This document shows positions 33,901-45,016 of a stretch of DNA of 64,000 bases, piece by piece. The number at the start of each line of letters is the position of its first letter. Position 1 is the stretch's first letter. The stretch is from assembly GCA_904066235.2 (NCBI GenBank), contig CAJFCV020000001.1, positions 2,046,001 through 2,110,000 on the forward strand, given 5' to 3'. Source of the stretch: Bursaphelenchus xylophilus. Its lineage: Eukaryota; Nematoda; Chromadorea; Rhabditida; Aphelenchoididae. Under the pieces are notes generated by a model. It saw only the letters and a program-made list of their open reading frames with translations, searched no databases and was not told where the DNA came from. The position numbers and the translations under genes were made by a program.

Positions 33901-36265
33901 CATTTTATCGTAGGAGGGGACGCGGCAGCGGATCACATGCCGGTCGAACTGCTTGATGATGCTGGTCGGGCGTTGTGGGAGTTTCAGACGGTTCGCGAAA
34001 CGGCCGGTTCGTCCGGCGCCCAGCCACAACTGATATGAGACGAGTTCGGTGAGAGGTGGGACGCCGTGGGAGACGCGGCCCACCGCCAACGTTGAGCCTG
34101 CCGCAATTATGACCATCTCGTCTTTGTGGGCCCAAGTGAACACCGTCGGCTCGTCATCGAACATGATTGGGGGCAGGAAACTGTGAATTGGACGGCCTTG
34201 CTGGTTGAGGATGACAATTCTAAAAAGATAAACCCATTAAATTCATAAACATTTCATAATTTTCTATCAAAAATTTTCAACAAATTTCGATCGCACAGTG
34301 CGGTCCACAAAAAAATTTCGAATCTGCACTGTGCGTTGGAAGTTTTTGAAAATATATATTTTTACCGACCAGTAGTTTCATTACAAGCAATATCAAACAT
34401 CTACTTGTATCGTATGTTCATATTTCTAAATAAATATTTCAATTATTCCGACCGCACAGTGCGATTTTCAAAAAACAACAAAGCTGCACAGTGCAATGGA
34501 AATTTTCAGAAATTTAAAGGTCTAGATACGCAAAAATAACAACTCAATTCAATTTGGACATTAAAATTCGTCAAAATCATCAATTCCAAACCCAAATTTC
34601 CCAGTTTTTTTGACTGCACAGTGAAAAACGGCTTACATTATTTTTCGCACTGTGCATTTCAAAAAATGTGGAAAAAAATGGACAGTCCGGGTGAAAATCG
34701 TCCAAAATTTTGGTATGCAAAGAATCCAAGAGCCATTCTTCCTATAACCCGCAATTTTCAAAAATCAAAATCTGCACAGTGCGATGAAAAATCAAAATTA
34801 AAAAACTGCACTGTGCGTTCAAATTTTCGTTCAAAATTGGAAAAATTTTAATAAAAAAAAAATAAAAACCACTTGTTAGTCAGCATAATGACACCCAAAA
34901 AAATTTCAGCCCTTACCGTCCGGTACTGCAGACTACAGAAAGCATTTTTCCGCTCGAACTCCAATGAATACTTCGAATTGGATCTCGACTTTTCCATCCG
35001 TAGAGCTCAACCTCATACTGGGTGTTCAAGAACAGGATCTGATCGTCCATTGAGACCGCAGCCAGCGTCCATTTTTGATGTTCTTCTTCGTCTTCTCGGA
35101 TTGGAGAAAATGCGAGTTTGAAGACACCCACTTGGAGGAGTTGTCGCTCCGTGATGATGGTACCTTGGTCGTTGAAAACCTGGATTTGACCCGTTTCCAG
35201 GCCCAAGACCAGCTCCTTTGAGTTGGGGGACCAGGTGCCGCAATTGACTTGGTTTAAAAATGTGTTCGACCAGATTCGCTGACCACTCGCGGAACCTAAA
35301 GCAGAAAAAATGTATTCTAAATTACTTTTTAAATCGATTACTACTCATTTTAAATCATTATTTATCTTTGCCGAGCTTTTAAACCTAAGTTTCCATCAGA
35401 GGATTCGAACTTGGGCCAATCAAGCACCGTTGCTTAACTCGCCAGATCGGACGGGATGACGTTTTCGCACTTTTGCAAAAGAAACAGAGTGCGTTTCGAG
35501 GGCAAGAATTTTTGCAAACGTACGAGAGAGTCATCCCGTCCGATCTGTCAAGTTAAGCAACGGTGCGCTTGATTAGTTCAAGTTCGAATCTGTTGGAACA
35601 AAATATTGAAATTCGTCCTAAAGGTGCAAGAATAATGTGTAAACAAGCAAAAAACATACCAATCAACACAAAATTGTCCTCATAAAGTATCAAAGCAGCC
35701 GCGCCATTGGGACTCCAATCAAAATCGCGAACTTTTAGACCTCGATCATTGACCAACTCCACCGACCAACGTTCTTCGTTCGGAACCCAGACGTATATTA
35801 CACCGTTCTCGTCACATGACCCCAACTTTGTCATTGTAGAATTCCAGGCTACCCGTTGAATTTTCGCATGATGCCCTCTGAGATTGTAATTATAACGCCG
35901 GGATAAATCGGACTCGGAGAAAGACTCGGGAAGCGCGGTATCCGTCACTGCAATCCCAACCACACCATTTTGTGTGCCGCTGGCGAGAAGACCTGAAATT
36001 ACCAAATTTTTATATTGTAGTAGGTTGTCCAACTTAGCAAAAACCTCTTCCATTTGACTCTAAATAGCAAGAACAAAGGAGAAATGAACATACCTCTCGT
36101 ATCCGACATGGCAATGATGCCTGACGACATATTGTTGCCATTTTGTTGACTGTGAGTCAATTTTTCGCCGCTTTTATTGGGCAACGGCATCCAACACAGG
36201 GAAGTGATCTGAGACGGACCCACTGAGGAGCCCGGCCAACATTGGGATTCCCAAAATATCTTCAT
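27962..36265 (-). CDS. TULP4: Tubby-like protein 4 (WD40, SOCS-like box, split tubby domain)
   Basis: Nine exons: 36094-36265, 35660-35992, 34917-35295, 33525-34219, 32384-32783, 30918-31384, 29968-30491, 28997-29365, 27962-28147; 3525 nt, 1174 aa, all phases consistent. TULP4/TUSP joins WD40 repeats, a SOCS box and a tubby domain; SOCS boxes recruit cullin ubiquitin ligases and tubby domains bind phosphoinositides, but its substrates are poorly known. Residues ~1-300 are WD40-like ([40 protein letters not shown]). A SOCS-like stretch follows ([10 protein letters not shown] to [13 protein letters not shown]). The first tubby half is in exon 5 ([24 protein letters not shown]). A 450-residue linker rich in Gln, Arg, Lys and Ser separates it from the second half ([55 protein letters not shown]). 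The split arrangement is also that of human TULP4. It corresponds to what I believe C. elegans calls tub-2. Introns carry the 5S-like foldbacks. Confidence 0.95.
28331..28900. repeat. Five ~137-bp tandem units in TULP4 last intron
   Basis: GGTCCCACCACGAAAAC or a close form starts at 28331, 28468, 28605, 28742 and 28877, spaced 137, 137, 137 and 135 bp. Units also share CATAAAGCCTCTCT. The same GGTCCCACCACGAAA signature recurs in an intron of the RING gene (57428-57760). Confidence 0.9.
29533..29960. repeat. ~135-bp tandem units in TULP4 intron 7
   Basis: CTAAAGTAATATAATTTTT or variants start at 29533, 29677, 29811 and 29944, spaced 144, 134 and 133 bp. The units are pyrimidine-rich (CTTTCTCAAAACACTC). 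The last one runs to the splice donor of the 29968-30491 exon. Confidence 0.85.
30650..30848. repeat. 5S/tRNA-like foldback unit 1
   Basis: Right arm: ATCCCGTCCGATCTGGCAAG then TTAAGCAACG, the promoter-proximal core of nematode 5S rRNA, followed by the tRNA-type B box GGTTCGAATCC. The left arm (30650-30728) is the same in reverse. The loop is about 50 bp. It lies in the TULP4 intron 30492-30917. Confidence 0.85.
31508..32100. mobile_element. TIR element T with tRNA-like core, copy 1
   Basis: Inverted ends of over 100 bp begin ACAAGGAAAGTACTTTTATG and continue through GGGGCTCCTACTTTTTGACG. Copy 2 is at 40841-41425 in the opposite orientation. Element length is 593 bp. It is non-coding apart from a tRNA-like segment. 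Confidence 0.9.
31716..31795 (+). pseudogene. tRNA-like segment inside element T
   Basis: It contains a perfect A box TGGCCGAGTGG of the Ser/Leu type and a B-box-like GGTTCGATTTC. The anticodon and T arms do not pair properly, so charging as a tRNA is unlikely. The mate in copy 2 is at about 41146-41216, minus strand. Confidence 0.6.
32820..33490. repeat. GCACAGTGC motifs and 162-bp tandem units in TULP4 intron 4
   Basis: CCTCCGCACAGTGCA or a variant starts at 33146, 33308 and 33470 (162-bp spacing) with shared AATAAGGTCCCA and TTTTCTTATTCTATA. The 5' part of the intron has scattered CGCACAGTGC, CGCACTGTGC and GCACCGTGC copies. Confidence 0.85.
34290..34830. repeat. GCACAGTGC motif cluster in TULP4 intron 3
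   Basis: At least eight copies of GCACAGTGC, GCACTGTGC or one-base variants are spread over the 34220-34916 intron, often in nearby opposite pairs (for example CGCACAGTGCGGTC then GCACTGTGCG). Short hairpins could form. Confidence 0.8.
35396..35600. repeat. 5S/tRNA-like foldback unit 3
   Basis: Reverse arm about 35396-35470 and forward arm about 35523-35600, with ATCCCGTCCGATCTG, CAAGTTAAGCAACGGTG and GTTCGAATC. In the TULP4 intron 35296-35659. Arms are close to units 1 and 2 but not identical. Confidence 0.85.
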
Positions 36266-36285
36266 ACTTATTATCTGAAAGGAAA
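36266..36285 (-). promoter_or_regulatory. Likely spliced-leader acceptor of TULP4 gene
   Basis: On the minus strand TTTTCCTTTCAG ends 9 bp before the start ATG (36263-36265), a textbook acceptor with no upstream coding exon. SL trans-splicing is the likely reading; a UTR intron is possible. Confidence 0.55.
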
Positions 36286-36289
36286 ACTG

Positions 36290-39200
36290 AATTTATATTA
36301 CACTAGACAACAAGTGGAATGTTTTAGGTGAAAAAGAGATGTTATTGAAGGAATTCTGAGGACAAATAAATGTGAACAGCAAGATAGAGCTATGTCTAAA
36401 GTATCACATTAAAAATTTGCCTAAAATATTGATCTACAGCTTCACAAATTAATTTAGCAACTTTGATACCTACAACAATATAAAATCAATCAAGGGTTTG
36501 AAAAACAAATTTCTTATCTGCATTATAACTTCGAGAACAGTCAGTCACCGCTCTACCTATTTTCCCCCGTCAAAACTCCTTCAATTACCACCTCTTCATC
36601 AAGAATAACATAAATTTACTACCTAAAATCAGAAAAAAATCAAAAAATCTCGGAAAAACTTACTATTACGATTTACGAATGCATCCAAGCTGAACAATAC
36701 ATCAAATCCTGCAGTCCGATATGTGTTTGCGGTGCTTTCAGCACCAGGCGCTAACGGGGAGAAAGAAGGGAACAACCACGGGGGAAATGCGCTGAAATCG
36801 ACGAGATTTACATTTCATTTTCGCGTGAATTCTTGCACTCGACGCGACAAAACAAGGTTATTTATTGCGCACATAATTCATAAAGCTTCGACTTTTGTGA
36901 AATTCGATCGGACGAAAAAAAAATTTTTGCGAAAATTGATCGAACAATTTTTTGTTTCGAGTAAAAACCGACGATCGAAGAGGGAATTGAAGGGCTGTTT
37001 ACCGTTGCCTGAGTAATGTATGCATTCCTCAGCGTTTCCGACGTGAATATTACTTTATCAGCGCGTTTTGCGATAAGAATTTTTTGGGGTCCGAAGGTCT
37101 AGTACAATATAAATTTATATGGGAAATATTGCAGAAACTTGTTCGAGATTTGGGAAACGCTTTTGCGGGTAGCATTGGGTATGTGTGAGGTTCCAAATGA
37201 GGGGAGATCAGGGAGATTAAAGGGGGTTTACAAAAGTAATGACGTCATTTCCGGTTTTGGTCGGAGGTTCACGAGAATTGGCGAAATTACTGATAATCCG
37301 ATGGAAATGGGGTCTTAAAAGCGTTCGAAATGAAGAATTGCACATTTGTTGAGGATTCAGAGTAAAAAGTTTGCCTGGAAACCATAGGAATCGGGAATTA
37401 CAGAGTCTCGATGTTATCCATGTATGAAGTGTAATATAACTTGTGCCACAACTTGGTAGAAGCTAATAGACACCTTTAAAGCTTCTAAAATGTTAGTATA
37501 TGGGTTCTATTGTCTATTGAATAGTAAAATAGCGCTTTAAAATCCACAACGAACTAACTTTTTGAGATTTTATATTACCCATGGCTCTAGTATAATATAA
37601 TTGCTGTCACAGCTCGCTAGATGTCGCTAAACCTGCTGCAAATCGCCTCAAAACGCACTCGACCCCAGCAACCAATCGATAAACAGCAGGGCCGATTATC
37701 GACGCAATCAATTGACCGGCTGTCAGCGAAAGACGACCCAATCACCTGGAAGATTCGCCCCGCCGCCGCGCCTTTACTATCAATTTACTCCGTCCCCCCA
37801 AAAACTGTTGTAATTGTGATCAAAACAAGACGGCGGCTGCTCGGATAACACAGCCCCCCTCCATCTCTTCGCCCAAAAGTTGATGGAGGCGCGGGAAAAC
37901 GTGTGGAGTGGCGGTTGAAGCGAGAGAATTGATTGAATCGATAAGAGGGAGAAAAAAAGAGAGTAATGTAGTTACAATATTGGGTGCGGAGAAAAATGGA
38001 ATCGATTATCAGTCGGTTTGCAGCGGGTTCGGTCAGTTCTGCGGGGTTATTTATAACGTTGTAAACACATGACCCCCGGCGTGAACAGAGTGCAAGAACT
38101 CGGCCGGAATTGGGTATTACAGTAAACTGCGGGTAACAAAATGCTCACAATTTCATCTGCTATTTACAGAGAGCAATGGGACAAAAAATACGAACATTTT
38201 TCGGGGAGTTTCATCAAAAATAACCTGAATTTACCCTTCAGATCTCGTTTTCATCTTATAAAACTGTTTTTTAATAGATATATCGCAAAATATCCCGCTC
38301 GATTAGACCTCGTATTAGTGAGCGAAGACTCTGAACTCTCTTGTAAATATGGGTTTGCCCAGCTTGCGGGTCAAAAGTTTGTAAAAAGCCTAGATAAACA
38401 TTCCCTTTGATCTCCGAAACTTTTCACGGGAATTCGACCTTGAAATGGGTGATATCATGGGGTGGAATAGATAACAAATTCTCCATTAAGGTCTCAGCAA
38501 TGACCTGGCTAGCCGTTTCACATCAATTCTCAATTGGTTTTTACAATCCGCTCGTTTCAATTGGGCTTATCTGAAACTTGATGGGCAAGGTGAATAAAAT
38601 CTCAAATTTTGACTAAACTCCGCCGTTATAAGTTCGAGAATGGTTGTAAAAATGTTGATTAGTCAATAAAAATTGAATTGAACATTACACACTGTAGTCA
38701 CAACCCCCATGAACTATCGAAAACACCCGTTCTTAGGACTGTCATCAAAAATCGACAGGTGTAAATAAGAATAAGCTATTCCGTTCCATAAACCGCCCGA
38801 AACTTGGCCTGGTTTTAATTATCGGCTTCCACGAACACCCACACAGCCCGCTGACACGAAATTCACTTCGATTACCTGAGGAAATTAGTGTTTACGAGCG
38901 AATTTCGGACGAGACGGCAAAGAGGAAGGGGTGGCAAAATCTGGGACGCCTGCCAAATAAGGTGGAAAAAACAAAACTGCGGGCCGAGGGGTGTGCTTGG
39001 CAAGAGCGGATTCTGCAATATTATATTTACATGAATACGAGCAAAAGGCCAGAGGATAGAAGGCACCCGGAAAAACAACAATTTCGTTGAAATCCACACC
39101 TTCCCAAAGATGCGTCATAATGACGGATTTATTTGAACTTATCAAAAAAAATATTTTAAAACCAGTGTTTTCATGTCTTAAAAAGTAGTTCTTGAAAGTA

Positions 39201-40840
39201 TTTTTACAATCAAATGATTAACCGCCTCAGGCCGAATGTTTTCCCAAATTCACAGAAAATGAGTCATAATGACGGATTTGTTCGAATTTGTAAAAAAATT
39301 TTACAACTGCCGAATTGCTGTACCTTGAACAGTAAGTTGCGAAAATATTTGGAGAATCGGATGATTGACCGCCTCGGGGAAAATATTTTTCTTCCACCTT
39401 TCCGCCCGATTGAACTCGCCCGAAAAAACTTGACGCCAATGATGTTTACCGTGACAATCGGGAAGTCGGGGTGTCATGAACATGCTGGAACAATTGCTCA
39501 GTCAGTTTTTAGCGGATTTGGAAAGCACATAAAGTAATTGGGAAACTTTTGTTTCAAAAAATGAGAAATGGAGGAAAATTTTGCCGGACTTCGAAAAAAG
39601 GTCGATATTTCGGTCGATAGAGGGGGAGGGTAAAATACGAATACTTCAGCTTGTGCTGTAAGCTAAAAGCTTTCAAAAGAGCAATCGATCATAGCATTTG
39701 GTCGGGCGAGTTAAAAGATATGAGCAATATATTATTTTAGTGTCATCAAAATTTTGATGATTGAAACCTTCCCAAAAAGATATCAGAAATGGAAGGGACT
39801 GTTATAAATCGACAATATCTATATTCTGTAAAGCCTGATAGTCAAGAAAATATCCAAACCTGCTCGAATATAGCAGTAAAAGGATTGAAATTCGAGTTGC
39901 ACACCTATCACATCATTTCCAAACAAAAACTGTAAAATTCGAACGAAAAGCCCATATGCAAATTAAAAATTCTGACGTAAAAGTAAACGCAGACCCTCGG
40001 GGGCCTCGAAATCCAGAGTCTTTGCGGTTTCGTCACCTCCGTCTCCCACCTTTTCGATGAAATATGTTACACTTTCCACCTGAGTCCCCCAAACACGCAG
40101 TGTAAAAGATTCCAGGCCAAATCCGCGGGGAGTTTTCGAGTTCTCACGCACCTCATAATTACCGAGCACTAATTACCAACGTCCACGCGTCGCATTGCCC
40201 CTGGTAACCGGCAGGGTTTTACAGCAGTTTCGCCGAAGGTATCCCATGACTCGCCGCAAAAATACAAAGACTGCGTGAACCCGCACTAACCTTAACTCAA
40301 ACAGTCAATACAGTCGAATGGAATGCGAAGTAGTGGAGCGATATTCGTCTTGTGTAAACAGCCCCCAACTTTTTGGGAGTTGTTATAACAAGAATCGTTT
40401 TTTTTCTGGGGGGAGGTTTTGGGAAGGTCGAGGATGACCGATCGAGGTCAGAACGGATATTTGCCCGCCGGGCATATGGCTTAGATTTGGCGAAATGGCA
40501 AACGCGGGCCTGGAGACTTGTTTCAACAAAGCTTTGCAAAGTAAAATTCGAGCAATTTGAATAAATCTGCGTTTTCGCCGGAAAATTTGAAAAAATCTCC
40601 AATTTAGGGCAAAAAATCGAAATATTATTGTGCTTACTGTATTGTAAGTTAACTGTAGTTCCTCCAGAAAGCTCATACAATATATTGCAATAGTAAAAAG
40701 GGTTTTAAAAAATCATGAATCGGCCGAAAATCAAGATTCTGAAGAAAAATTTGCATTTTTGCTAAAGAACGTCAAAAAACCTCAAATTTCCGGCAAAAAA
40801 TCAAAAAAGTATGCTGCTCATTGTACTGAAAATTAATCTC
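36290..40840. other. Upstream region of TULP4 gene, mostly single-copy
   Basis: Unlike the rest of the window, few dispersed repeats are visible. A local duplication carries GTCATAATGACGGATTT near 39113 and 39263. The only coding-like stretch is the small frame at 39963-40169. Regulatory DNA of TULP4 probably lies in the proximal part. Confidence 0.5.
39963..40169 (-). CDS. Possible small protein or exon, unrecognised
   Basis: A 68-codon frame ending at a stop. Its composition is protein-like (balanced charge, few low-complexity runs; for example LESFTLRVWGTQVE and FIEKVGDGGDETAKTL), unlike neighbouring frames. On the minus strand AATTAG lies 14 bp before the ATG and could be an acceptor, so this may be a terminal exon. 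No homology recognised. Confidence 0.3.
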   Translation of the reverse strand: MLGNYEVRENSKTPRGFGLESFTLRVWGTQVESVTYFIEKVGDGGDETAKTLDFEAPEGLRLLLRQNF

Positions 40841-41425
40841 ACAAGCTTTTATGGGGGCTCCTACTTTTTGACGGGATATATCTCAAAAAATCAGAAAAAA
40901 TGTGCTGATCAAGAATATATAGATCTTAGCTGCCCATTTTAGGTTTTTAGGGGTGAAAACTCAGTCGGAAGTTGACTTAAAGTCCTATATGAACCCCTTT
41001 TCGCTTAATTTTTTCAAAGGTTTACAATTTTTATTTTGGCTTAAAATGGTGTTTATTGAGTTTCTAAGACGTAATAAGACAGTCTTGGCCCAAAAATTTA
41101 TTTTTCCGACCTTCAACTTCAAAAAAGTTGATTCAGCCCAAAAGGGAAATCGAACCTGTGCGGCGTCCCCCTCTTGATTCCCAGACTACGGCACTAACCA
41201 CTCGGCCACACCGCTCTCTTCCGAAGGAAGAGATCGAGTGCTCTTTTTATCGTTTCGAATGTCTGCCTTTTGTAGGGAAATTAAACCAGTTTTTGGGCAT
41301 TTTCACCCTTAAAAACCTAAAATGGGCAGCTAAGATTTATATATCCTTGATCAGCGCATTTTTTCTGATTTTTTGAGATATGTCCCGTCAAAAAGTAGGA
41401 GCCCCCATAAAAGTACTTTCCTTGT
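40841..41425. mobile_element. TIR element T, copy 2
   Basis: Reverse orientation relative to copy 1 and nearly identical inside. The left end has lost about 8 bp (ACAAGCTTTTATGGGGG against ACAAGGAAAGTACTTTTATG). The tRNA-like core lies at about 41146-41216 on the minus strand. Confidence 0.9.
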
Positions 41426-41929
41426 CAGTTCCTTTAGTAAACTTTTCAGATTAAAAAAAAGGCCTTTAAAATCGATAAATCGGCCGAAAATGGAGATACT
41501 TCACCAAATATAGACCAAACCCTCCATAAATCTACGAAAAACGTCTCAAAAGGTCCCGAAAAAGTAGCGCAAAGCCCCTTCCATGGACTCCGCATACTAC
41601 TGCGAACCCTTATCATATCGCACGTAGCCATTTGTAAGCCCTTATGACCCAATTACCGCTCGAATTTGCTCGGAAACCCCTCCAAATCCAGTTACGATTT
41701 TTCGCTCAAAAATTCGACTCAAAATTACCGCTCTCTACGTATATAGAGAGCTATAAAGGAGCGGGGTGAATCCAGTTAGGGCTATAAATTGCGCATGCTT
41801 GTCAAAAATCGATCCCAACGTTTCGAATCGGCGCGCTAGCGGGATTTTTTCGAGGAAAAATTTTCCGAGCGCAAAAAAGAGAGAAGCGAACTTTTTCCGC
41901 GGCTTTCGGGAAGAGAAAGAAGTAATGCA

Positions 41930-42500
41930 GAACAGATGGTCGCCGGCCCCAGACGAGAGCGCAGAGAGCGCGTGGATTGGGGAGGGTGGAGAGGGGGAGA
42001 GAGTGTGGGGCGGGGAGAGGGCGGCGAGAGGAGCAGAGCGGAGGGGAAATGAGAGGGGAGTCGAGTGCATTTGAGTGCCTTATGGATTAAGATTCGGGTC
42101 CGATGAAGGGGGAAGTTCCGTGCAGAGACCGTTGACGGTGAGGAGAGTGGAGAGAGGAGCGGAGAAAAATTGGAATGTACGAGGGAAATGGAAAAAAGGT
42201 TAATAAAAAGAGATGAGCAGAGAAAAAAAGGGAGTGGAGAAAAAATTAGAGAAAAAAGAGAAACACAGTTGACTGTGAAGAGAGCTGAGAGATGGGGAGA
42301 GAAAAATGGGGGCAAAGGAAGTCGAAAATGAAAGATGATTAAGAAAATGGAGAGCAAAGAGATGAACGGAGAAACAAAAGACCCGAAAAGTTGTAAATGA
42401 GAGAGCAAGGTCTGTGAAGAGAGTAGCAGAGAGAAAAAGAACAAAGGAACAAAGTATAGACGGAAAAATGAGCCGGAAGAGACGGGGAGAGCCAGAAAAA
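41930..42500. repeat. Purine-rich tract (GA-rich plus strand)
   Basis: Strong strand bias: the plus strand is mainly A and G, with runs such as GGAGAGGGGGAGAGAG and AGAGAAAAAGAAC. Frames on either strand here are composition artefacts. It could form triplex DNA or act as a GAGA-type regulatory tract. Confidence 0.7.
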
Positions 42501-42609
42501 CGAGGAAATATACTCAAAGAGTCGGCGATTTCGATGAGCGCGGAAAATTTTGTGGGAAAAGGAGATAAGGATTTTTCAGTGGGAAAAAAATTAGAGAAAT
42601 TTGGAAAAT

Positions 42610-43005
42610 TTCAGGCTATTTTTTCTATACAAAACAAATGTGAAATTCCTAGCCCGCGCTTTGCAGAAATAACCGAGGTTTTTAGTCCAAAAGTTGGCAA
42701 AAATCTGATTTTTTTTAAAATTTTTTTTGTCTTGAAAAGTTTCATATATATTTCTACTATAGAGAGTAATGTGTCCGCAAAAAATCAATTTTTTCCATAC
42801 GAAACTGGCAAAGATATAGCCAAAAAAGTGATTTTTCTCTGACCGCTCTCCGACTTTCGCGTACTCTCTCAGCCTCAAAGTTTGTTGAATATATCGGATG
42901 CAAAGCGTGAGCTATTACTTTCAGCGATTAATATGGAGCCTATGCTCGATGTGTATGCAAAATTTAAAGAAAATCTGAGCGTCGCACAGGAGATCTTTCT
43001 CCTGT
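42610..43005. mobile_element. R1 element copy
   Basis: Contains CCCGCGCTTTGCAGAAATAA, ACCGCTCTCCGACTTTCGCG, GCAAAGCGTGAGCT and ends near ATCTGAGCGTCGCAC. The left terminus is lost. Confidence 0.7.
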
Positions 43006-43308
43006 AAGCTCCCCAAAATGGCCCTCAAATAAGCTTCACGATAGTATTAGAAGCCAGTTCTAACTGACAAAGGAATAAAAAAGAAACAGGCCAGATAACA
43101 GGGCAATGTTTAATTTATGAAACATCGATGACTACTCTTTCTCTTTTTCTCCCTGAGGCGGAAAAGAGACTGATAAGTATCATAAAAATTCTGTTCGGTT
43201 GTTCAATTCTGTGAAAATGCATTCTAGTCATTGGTGTTGTTGTTGTGGTCGTTTGACTAATCAATAGACAGAGATTTTATTATGGGCAAAATAATCATTA
43301 TAATAAAA

Positions 43309-43467
43309 TCTGTCTGTCGGGAAAATAATGAGGAAAGTATCACTACGCCGACCGCGTCGTTAAAGTGAAAAGAAATTTGATTTAGCCGCGACACAGTTCA
43401 TTTTATTAGCAGCGATGCGATTTTCAATGTAATAGAGTGTTCATTATTTTCCCGACAGACTGATAAA
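43309..43467. mobile_element. M-family MITE
   Basis: Ends TCTGTCGGGAAAATAATGAG and the reverse TCATTATTTTCCCGACAGAC. The interior has CGACCGCGTCGTTAAAGTG in the reverse sense to the 26861 copy. Confidence 0.85.
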
Positions 43468-43827
43468 GAGAAGAAAAATAACTTTAGGGGCAATACAGCT
43501 ACTTTTAGCTTTAAAAACGATGCCTTTAACAACTTGAAAGACTATCCAAAATTTTCAAAGTCCGCTAGTTTCACGTCATTTTTTAAACGTCATCTTTCTC
43601 AAACGAAATGCTGTTTATGTAAAGAAAGAGCTGCTGAGCCAAACGCCAAACACAAAAATAAGATTCCAATTATAATAAGAAAAAACAACTCTTTTTTTCA
43701 ATTTTTTTTATTTTGTTTGAGAACCGGGCCGCGGGCCAAAATCCAAATCTTGAACGCAAAATCCGGCTCGGTAAAAAGAAGAAAAATTCACAGTTCAGAT
43801 TGCCCGAACTCTTGAGCGCGAGAGTAA

Positions 43828-43979
43828 CAGTCTGTCGGGAAAATAATGAGTATTCTGTCGCCTTAAAAATTGCATCGCCGCCTAGAAAATGAGTTGTGTC
43901 GCCGCAAAATCAAATTTCTTTCCACTTCAGCGACGCGATTGGCGCAGTTAGCTTGCGTTCAATTTTTTCCCGACAGACT
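43828..43979. mobile_element. M-family MITE
   Basis: Starts CAGTCTGTCGGGAAAATAAT and ends TTCCCGACAGACT, with GCATCGCCGCC and CAGCGACGCGATTGGCGCAG inside. Confidence 0.85.
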
Positions 43980-44192
43980 TCTTGCTGATAGTATAAAACA
44001 AGGTTCAAAAGTAGCTGTACTGGCGCTTTAATGAGAAAAAATATTAGATGCAGACAAAAGTCACGGAAAGGAAGGCTAAATGAGAGCAAATTATTCTTCT
44101 TTTTTGCACAATTTGTGATCGGAAAGGGCTCCTTTTTTGCAAAAAATTAATATGTAAATAAATATACAGTAGTCGAGCTTCAAATATGTAAG

Positions 44193-44489
44193 CAGAGATT
44201 GCCACGGCTCCGAAGCCGGCTCTTGGCTCCGGCTCTGAGCAGCCAAAGTCGGAGCCAGGCTTCTAAGCGTTCAGAAAAGAAAAAATTTCGTGACCAATTG
44301 TCTGAAAAGTACTCGGAAGGATGTGTTGCGTAGTTATGACTTGGCTCAAAAACGTTGGGGGTGTCATCTCAGGGACTAATAACTTTTATTTTTGGAAATT
44401 TTTTTTGCGTGCTAGCCGGCGCCGGAACCGGAGACCTTTTTAAATTTGCACTGGAGCCGGAGCCGAAATTTTGTCCGTGAAAATCTTTG
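44193..44489. mobile_element. hAT-like MITE (GAGCCGG-rich), copy 1
   Basis: Starts CAGAGATTGCCACGGCTCC and ends with a decayed reverse of it (GTCCGTGAAAATCTTTG). The interior is rich in GGCTCCGGCTC and GAGCCGGAGCC. Flanks TATGTAAG and TTTATAAG match at 6 of 8 positions, consistent with an old 8-bp duplication. Confidence 0.65.
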
Positions 44490-44749
44490 TTTATAAGTCA
44501 AAAAACACAAACAAAAGCGGAAATTTTTGCGCTTACGGACAGCAAAAAATCCCGTTTTTGAAAAGCGCAACCAAAAATTTCCAATTCATCTGAGACCCCT
44601 TCAAACTCCCGTAAAAGCAAATTGCATCCCATTACCTCCGCAAAACAACAAAAAACTTCCATTTCCATCCATTCCCCGACCTTCAGATCCCGGTGTTAAT
44701 CCGGTCCAATCCCTGGCTCCCAGACCCCAAAAATAACCCCCCATTAATC

Positions 44750-45004
44750 ATGGAGAGAACACTGGGATTCGTAATAATAATCACATTATTCGGATTGCGC
44801 GCGGGAATTAATCGCGAAGAAAGGCGGGCTTTAACAGCATTAGAAGGCGAAGAATATGCGATTAAAGCGAGATGGATTCGACGTGAAAACCCTGAGGGGA
44901 GGGTTGTATTTTCTTTATTTTTACGTAAAGTGCGCAAAAGTGCGACAAAAGCCTGTCTACAAGAGAAGAAGAGCGCAAGCGAAAAACGGGAAGGAGCGAG
45001 TTAA
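44750..45004 (+). CDS. Possible small secreted protein (weak)
   Basis: 84-codon frame starting with a signal-like MERTLGFVIIITLFGLRAG, followed by a basic region. The last 40 bp resemble DNA flanking R1 elsewhere (near 52655), so the frame may run into repeat by chance. No family recognised. Confidence 0.2.
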   Translation: MERTLGFVIIITLFGLRAGINREERRALTALEGEEYAIKARWIRRENPEGRVVFSLFLRKVRKSATKACLQEKKSASEKREGAS

Positions 45005-45016
45005 CAAGCGAATGAT

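Noticed and set aside
41836..42444. 202-aa Ser/Leu/Phe-rich minus-strand frame
   Set aside because: It is the complement of the purine-rich tract; composition alone explains it.
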